A stretch of 49,293 nucleotides of DNA from Bigelowiella natans CCMP2755. Its lineage: Eukaryota > Cercozoa > Chlorarachniophyceae. A program made the translations under genes and the position numbers. The stretch's first letter is position 1. Every line of letters begins with the position of its first letter. This document shows positions 44,299 through 49,293 of this stretch, one piece after another. The stretch covers positions 1 through 49,293 of the forward strand of contig ADNK01002381.1 of assembly GCA_000320545.1 (NCBI GenBank). Direction: 5' to 3'. The notes beneath the pieces are model-generated. The model did not search any database and was not told the DNA's origin. It saw only the letters and a program-made list of their open reading frames with translations.

Positions 44299-46270
44299 AT
44301 GAGCTTCAAGGCAGTAAAGGCAGCGGCTACCAACTCTGCACTATTAAGAGACAAGGCCCGTCGCACGGCCGATGCCAGAGCGGGGAAAGCGGAACAAGAC
44401 CAAGAAATTAAGGTTCCATGTGTCAAACATAGCTCGGACTCCGACAGTGTTCTGATTGAGTTCGCTACGCCTTTATCATAGGATGCGAAAGTAAATGCTG
44501 ATGACTTGGAGGAAGAGCACGGTCCCTCTTGAATCACGCATAACTCTTAAAATCCTTTGTCTAATTCACCACATCGACCATTCTGAACAGCAAAGAGAGG
44601 CAATAATACCAACAGCTGGGTCGGCCCGAAATATGTGGTACGGCACATTATGTTTTCGGCTTGTTTTTCGACCACCTAATGAACATCTTTTCGATGACTA
44701 CAGCGACACTTCATCAAGCAGGGCCTCAATCCATACGACGGTATTCGGAGCATCTTTTCCCAAACCAAATATCGATGATGAGTTAGTTATTGCCTCTTTA
44801 TTGTGCATCGTCCACACTGTTATAGGTGAAAGTCTGCCCAAAGTCGAAGTCGCGGTGAAGATTTATAGTATCAGGTATGCCACGTCCGAAGATCGCACAT
44901 TCTGCTTTGTTGCTTTGCCTGCTCAGAGCTGCTCCCAAACTGTGTAGGAACGTTGACATGACACACGGCACGTTTGATTTGGACTTCAACTTGATGATGG
45001 TAGCAGAACGAACCCATATCGAGATGAAATATTTCTTTTATAAGTTGTGATTCATTACTTCGTTACAAATATAAGGATTGGCTGGACCCTACACTGGAAG
45101 GCCGCACGGGTTGGTGGTGGATATCCTGCGACAACACATTTTGCACAAAAATAACTCAGCGCTTCATATTGAAATCATAGTTTATCGGCCACCTTTGAGA
45201 TGGCACTTCGGCCCACTATAATTTACTTTTGCATTATTTCTCTCGATTGGGTAGTGATGGACGATTCTATGGACTGGGACGACTACTTCGTCCCTGCAGG
45301 TAGCATTTGAGCGCAAAGAACACTTGGGGAGCGATGTATTTGACCCGTGTCATCATGCCTCGCCGATAATGCGCTGAGCGCTCTATTCACGCAGTCTTCG
45401 TCGAGAATGCTCTCCAAGTTGAGCTGGTGGGGGGAGAGTCCAAGCCACGGTAATCATAGTCGAAGAGCCGGCAGACTGTTGCCTGCGATGATGGACATAC
45501 ATGCACCTGATCTGAGTTCATCTCACTGTTATCAACTCTCTTTGCAGCTTGCGCGGAGACCCAAATCACGTCATCCACACGCAAAGGTGACTCCGGCAAC
45601 GAATCGCTCCCCAAACATGCCTGTGTAGAGGATCTTTGAGATGAGCACATCGACCACGAAACCAGAGAGAGGATTACCAGCATAAAATAGAGCGAAATTA
45701 AGTTTTTGTTCCAAAATGCCAGGGGATTCTCTCATTATGTTGGGGACACATACTACCGAAGATTACACCACACACGTCACATATATTCACCCGCCAACCG
45801 CCTCTCAATCGTGCTGAAAACATGAACGCGTATGAGTTGACGATGTCAACGGGCCGCCTCGATTTTGGACCTAAATTGCCGTCTGATAACAGAATGAGAG
45901 CCACACTTCGCAACAAGTATCAAGTGAAGAATTTTCCATTAGACACACAGTAAGAAGACACTAAGTACTTTCAGAGACACACCATGTTTCCACTCGCAAG
46001 CAAAGGTGAATGAGTTGTTTCCTCCCTCTTCTCATGCGCCATATCCCCCCCCCCCCCCCCCCCCCCCCTCAATCCGCCTCCCTTGTCCCCTAGATACCTC
46101 ACAATAAAATTCAAGGCCAGAACTGTCTCCAACGGGCGTAAATGGGAGAACGGCCTCACGTAATGTCGAGCTTATTCTAAAAAACACGGATTCGGCATAT
46201 TTGGCCGTTTGTGAGCCTATTTCGTCTGAAACCATTGAATTGTAAAAAACGATCTTGATACATACGAACT

Positions 46271-46347
<77 letters not shown>

Positions 46348-46382
46348 AGCTTTTAATAATATTCATCATCCTAAGGTCCAAC

Positions 46383-46422
<40 letters not shown>

Positions 46423-46765
46423 AGCTTTTAATAATATTCATCATCCTAAGGTCCAACACGGCTACCGTGTGGCTGTGTGATCCATACACGTGGAGAGGCA
46501 AGTCAGGGCACCAGGTAGTACTCCTTGAAAGTTCTTTTAAGTTGATGAGGGCCTTCCTCCTTGCAGCTACATTCATACACGCGCACATTCTAAACCGATG
46601 CGCCAACGTTTTAGGTTGCTGAAGATGCGGACGAGCTCCCAGGTGACCGTTGTATTTGTAAATGTACAGTAGAGCTTCAAACACTCAAAAGTCTGTCGTC
46701 GGCAAATCGTTGTCCTGCGAAAGAACATTAACTTTTACTGAGTGGTGAGCGATTATAGCCCGGTA

Positions 46766-46797
<32 letters not shown>

Positions 46798-48996
46798 GCC
46801 TCCTCGATCGAATAAAATTCTCAGATTTGAAGATAGTGAAAATAGACGGGGGGCCAGTGGCATCGTACGACTAACAACCCCACGCAACAAGCCAGCGCCC
46901 GCGCGTGTGTCTGTGTTGATGCTGTATATCGTGCGAGTAGAGCGCATACGAAAACCATTCAGAAATCAATATCTAGAGACAAAATAGATTCGTAGAAGCC
47001 GCCCACCCTCTCCCCCCCCTCCCCCTATCCGCAAATCTCCTGCTGCGACGAACGAGAAAGGATTTGTGAAGTGGTGTGGTTGTGTGTTGGCACGGCAGGA
47101 ACAAGAAGAACCTGAATCACCACAACGAGTACCATGTCCAGATATGCGTCATGCGGGAGAGCGCTGGTTGGTGATTCTGACGACGACGATAAAGAACCAT
47201 ACATCCAAAGCAGTGTGTTTTTGTGTGCACGCGCCATTCTGAAACAATTCGTCGGCCAGCGGCCTTTAGACAGCCTGCGCATTGGAATCTTCTTAGGAGC
47301 GCCAATTGCGATAGCTCTTTCGAGGGAGCGGTTTTTGGTTTAAACCTCGCCCATTTTTCACGACGTGTAGGCATCGTGTACGGTCTCGGTGTGCCCCTCT
47401 TCGGAGTCATGCTCCTCAGCTTCGGGGTGTTCGTGGTAGGGACGGGCCGCGTGTTGATTGAGATCGCCATCGATATGTTTTCGAAGCTTTCTGCTGAAAA
47501 TTTCTGATGCTGTGTGTGAGAAATCTGTGCACCCGGTTATTATCCGTTTGCGCCAACGCATTGAATGTTGATGAGGGGGGGGAGAGGGGGGAACGTATGA
47601 GAGCGAAGTCTCGATATTTTCAGAAAAAAACCCTTGTGTACCTTCAGGTGGACATGGAGGAGTTGGGCGACAGACTAGCTCTTGTCATCACCAACATGCT
47701 CACGGTAAGTTAGTGCCCTGGATGGTGAAAAAGAGAAGGAGGAGGAGGAGGAGGAGAGCGGTTGAGACCCTTGCAAAAAGAGAGCGTGGAAACGTGTTTC
47801 TAAGCACAAGAACAAATCAGCGGCAGGGCTATTTCGTGGGGAAGCTATTCTTCTTTGAATAGCTGACAAAACTTGCGTTCTTGAACGACATCTTCCTCCG
47901 CCTTCCCCTCCCCCCCCCCTCTTCTCCTCCTTTAACAGCTCGTGGCCATAAAATGGGTCCTGGAAGCTAAGTTACCGAGTGTTCCCTATCTCACTCTCGC
48001 TGACCAGTAATACGATGATAATGACAACGAAGATAATGATGACAGTGATGGTGATAATGGTAGTTGTGTTTATGATGGTGATCTTCAAAGAGGGCATGGA
48101 AGCTATCGAAGATAGCCCGCATTATAGTCCGCGCGAGCAGACAGTGTTGATGAAACTGTATGTGTTTTACTCACAAGCGCGGCGCCATCCTTTTAAGAAA
48201 TAACCTTTATCTCATAAAATGACGGAAATAGGTATGTGCTGGCTTGTTTCTTGCTTCTTCTGATTCAAGGGGTGACTGGCGTTGCGAAAACCAAAATGCT
48301 GTATTAATGGAAGGGGAAGGAGGAGGAGAAAGAGGGGGAGGAGGGGATTTCGATTAGTGCCCGAATGTTTGAATGGGCTGGCAGAATGCAGATAGATATA
48401 TGATATGCTGTGCTGTTGGTTGTAGGCGATATGCATCATCTGCACTCATGTCTTCGAGGCAGGGCAGGAAGAGGTGACCGAAAAAGAAGAAAAAGAAGAA
48501 GAAGAAGAAGAAGAAGAAGAAGAAGAAGAGGAAGAACAGACAATCAGCAAACCGCACAGATGTAGCATTGATGCGGGGCACAACGTGCCCGATACTGTTG
48601 AGCATATAACCGAACTCCCATATCACTCGCCAGATGGCCAAGTCCTTGAATTTTTGGTCGATCATTACGCTATTCGTGGGGTTTGTAATGACGCATGCTT
48701 ACTTGGTAAGTACACCGGGTGCCTCCCATCTAATACTAGCCTGTTATCATCATCATCATCATTATCGTTGTCATCACCATACACCGTTGTTTTCATGTTC
48801 TACCCGTAATCAACACCGCTATCTTTGTATCTTCTTAATTCTTTGCTGCGTGTACTCTCACCTTGTTCGTACAGGGGTTCAAAACTATGGGCCTCGCAGA
48901 CGAGGGGCCGATCCAACGCCGCCATGGAATCTACACGGTCTCGGAAGAGGTAGTAGCGGCAATTCCGACAAGGAAGCTGAAACAACAGCTCAGTGA
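44299..48996 (+). CDS. Pentameric ligand-gated ion channel (Cys-loop family)-like protein, about 537 aa
   Basis: Seventeen exons: 44299-44412 (ATG), 44482-44521, 44826-44874, 44948-44999, 45200-45299 (start uncertain; 45255 possible), 45548-45586, 45703-45949, 46094-46159, 46567-46642, 46692-46744, 47099-47170, 47297-47435, 47648-47704, 47939-48006, 48232-48271, 48426-48705, 48875-48996 (TGA). Phases agree throughout this model. The ligand-binding region has KVEVAVKIYSIRNVDMTHG, SMDWDDYFVP, NKYQVKNFPLDTQYLTIKF (the FPxD loop), TEW, and YHVQICVMRESAGW. M1 is IVYGLGVPLFGVMLLSFGVF; M2 is LGDRLALVITNMLTLVAIKW; the M2-M3 link is LPSVPYLTLADQ; M3 is YVLACFLLLLIQGAICIICT. Neither Cys of the Cys-loop is present, as in prokaryotic members. 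The M3-M4 loop carries a poly-Glu run of about 14 from (GAA)n. No M4 helix is found before the stop. There is no signal peptide at the modelled start. The ligand and ion are unknown. Confidence 0.75.
46270..46459. repeat. (TA)n-(GT)n tract with a 75-bp tandem duplication
   Basis: A TA tract (46273-46314) and a GT tract are followed by a 41-bp unit (TTATAGCTTTTAATAATATT at its start). A second GT tract and the same 41-bp unit then repeat (46344-46384 and 46419-46459). The period is 75 bp. It lies in an intron of the channel-like gene. Confidence 0.9.
48486..48535. repeat. (GAA)n tract encoding poly-Glu
   Basis: GAA/AAG repeats inside the exon 48426-48705 of the channel-like gene, read as glutamate codons in the M3-M4 loop. 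Confidence 0.9.
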
Positions 48997-49293
48997 AACC
49001 ATTCCAATGAGAGGCGGTGCTTAATGTATAAATTAGGCTCTCCAGAACGACGAAATCACCTGCCCGTTTCTCCGCGGTACCAACGAACACAAAGCATGCA
49101 AATGGGAGGGAGGCTGGGGGGGGGGGGTCGTAGCCCAAACAAAGAAGAAGAAGAAGAAAGAGAATCTGTATGTGAGAGGAGGACATGCGATACGTGCTGT
49201 AAGCTTCATCTCCATTATTTTAACAAATATATTCTGCCAACGTTGGTTGGGAAACAACAATCATCGTCGTAAGGCCCGAATCCGTGGAGCAAA
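48997..49293. other. 3' flank of the channel-like gene to the window edge
   Basis: A G10 run at about 49117-49126 and a short GAA repeat follow the stop. No further gene is supported before the end. Confidence 0.5.

Noticed and set aside
44238-44537. Minus-strand 99-aa hydrophobic frame that looked like a first TM helix of the neighbouring membrane protein
   Set aside because: It is the antisense of the first two exons of the channel-like gene, and the membrane protein has its own ATG and first helix at 43919.
48720-48840. Ile/Val-rich frame from (CAT)n that could mimic the missing M4 helix of the channel
   Set aside because: It lies in an intron between a good donor (48706) and acceptor (48874) and is only a translated microsatellite.

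Overview
This window is nuclear DNA of a microbial eukaryote. Most genes I could rebuild are broken into many short exons (about 25-300 nt) with GT-AG introns whose reading phases agree across the splice junctions. TAA, TAG and TGA all end genes, so the standard code is used. Introns and spacers are full of microsatellites: (TA)n, (CA)n, (CT)n, (GAT)n, (CTA)n and long G or C runs. The protein set (UBE2O-type E2, Dbl RhoGEF, TBC RabGAP, syntaxin, GT8 glycosyltransferase, JmjC protein, pentameric-channel-like receptor, AIG1/GIMAP-like GTPases, DDX60-like helicase) fits an alga or another protist. I cannot place it in a lineage from sequence alone. All exon models are hand-built from splice motifs, phase and family similarity; no alignment or RNA evidence was available.

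Layout, left to right: 3' end of a UBE2O-like E2 (+, 1-2959); small coiled-coil protein (-, 3982-5138); hypothetical basic protein (-, 5914-6624); DH-only RhoGEF with an MGNC N-terminus (+, 7144-9869); a divergent, intronless pair of AIG1/GIMAP-like GTPase genes (-, 10803-11711 and +, 12205-13755), the second fused to a frameshifted, truncated DDX60-like helicase; TBC RabGAP (-, 15098-20675); GT8 plus possible sulfotransferase (-, 21930-25936); a single-exon fusion of PRKRIP1, a superoxide-reductase-like fold and a 6-phosphogluconolactonase-like domain (+, 26239-27876); JMJD8-like JmjC protein (-, 28794-31363); small secreted VHL-beta-like protein (-, 31580-32178); syntaxin-like Qa-SNARE (+, 32926-35543); TLC-domain protein (-, 36801-38028); 11beta-HSD1-like SDR (+, 38487-40903); multi-pass membrane protein (-, 42167-43919); pentameric ligand-gated-channel-like protein (+, 44299-48996).

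Genes are repeatedly arranged head to head with 0.3-0.75 kb between start codons (RhoGEF, GTPase pair, GT8/PRKRIP1 fusion, VHL-like/syntaxin, TLC/SDR, membrane protein/channel), which suggests shared promoters. Several spacers are strongly enriched in the palindrome CTAG and in GCATGC/GCTAGC words. Several products act in membrane traffic or lipid and membrane biology (RhoGEF, RabGAP, syntaxin, TLC protein, SDR, channel), but nothing shows that they form one pathway.

The best candidates for something new are the GTPase/DDX60-like locus (an immunity-like pairing, intronless in an intron-rich region), the PRKRIP1-SORL-6PGL fusion, and a protist Cys-loop-family channel homologue that lacks the loop cysteines and any visible M4 helix.
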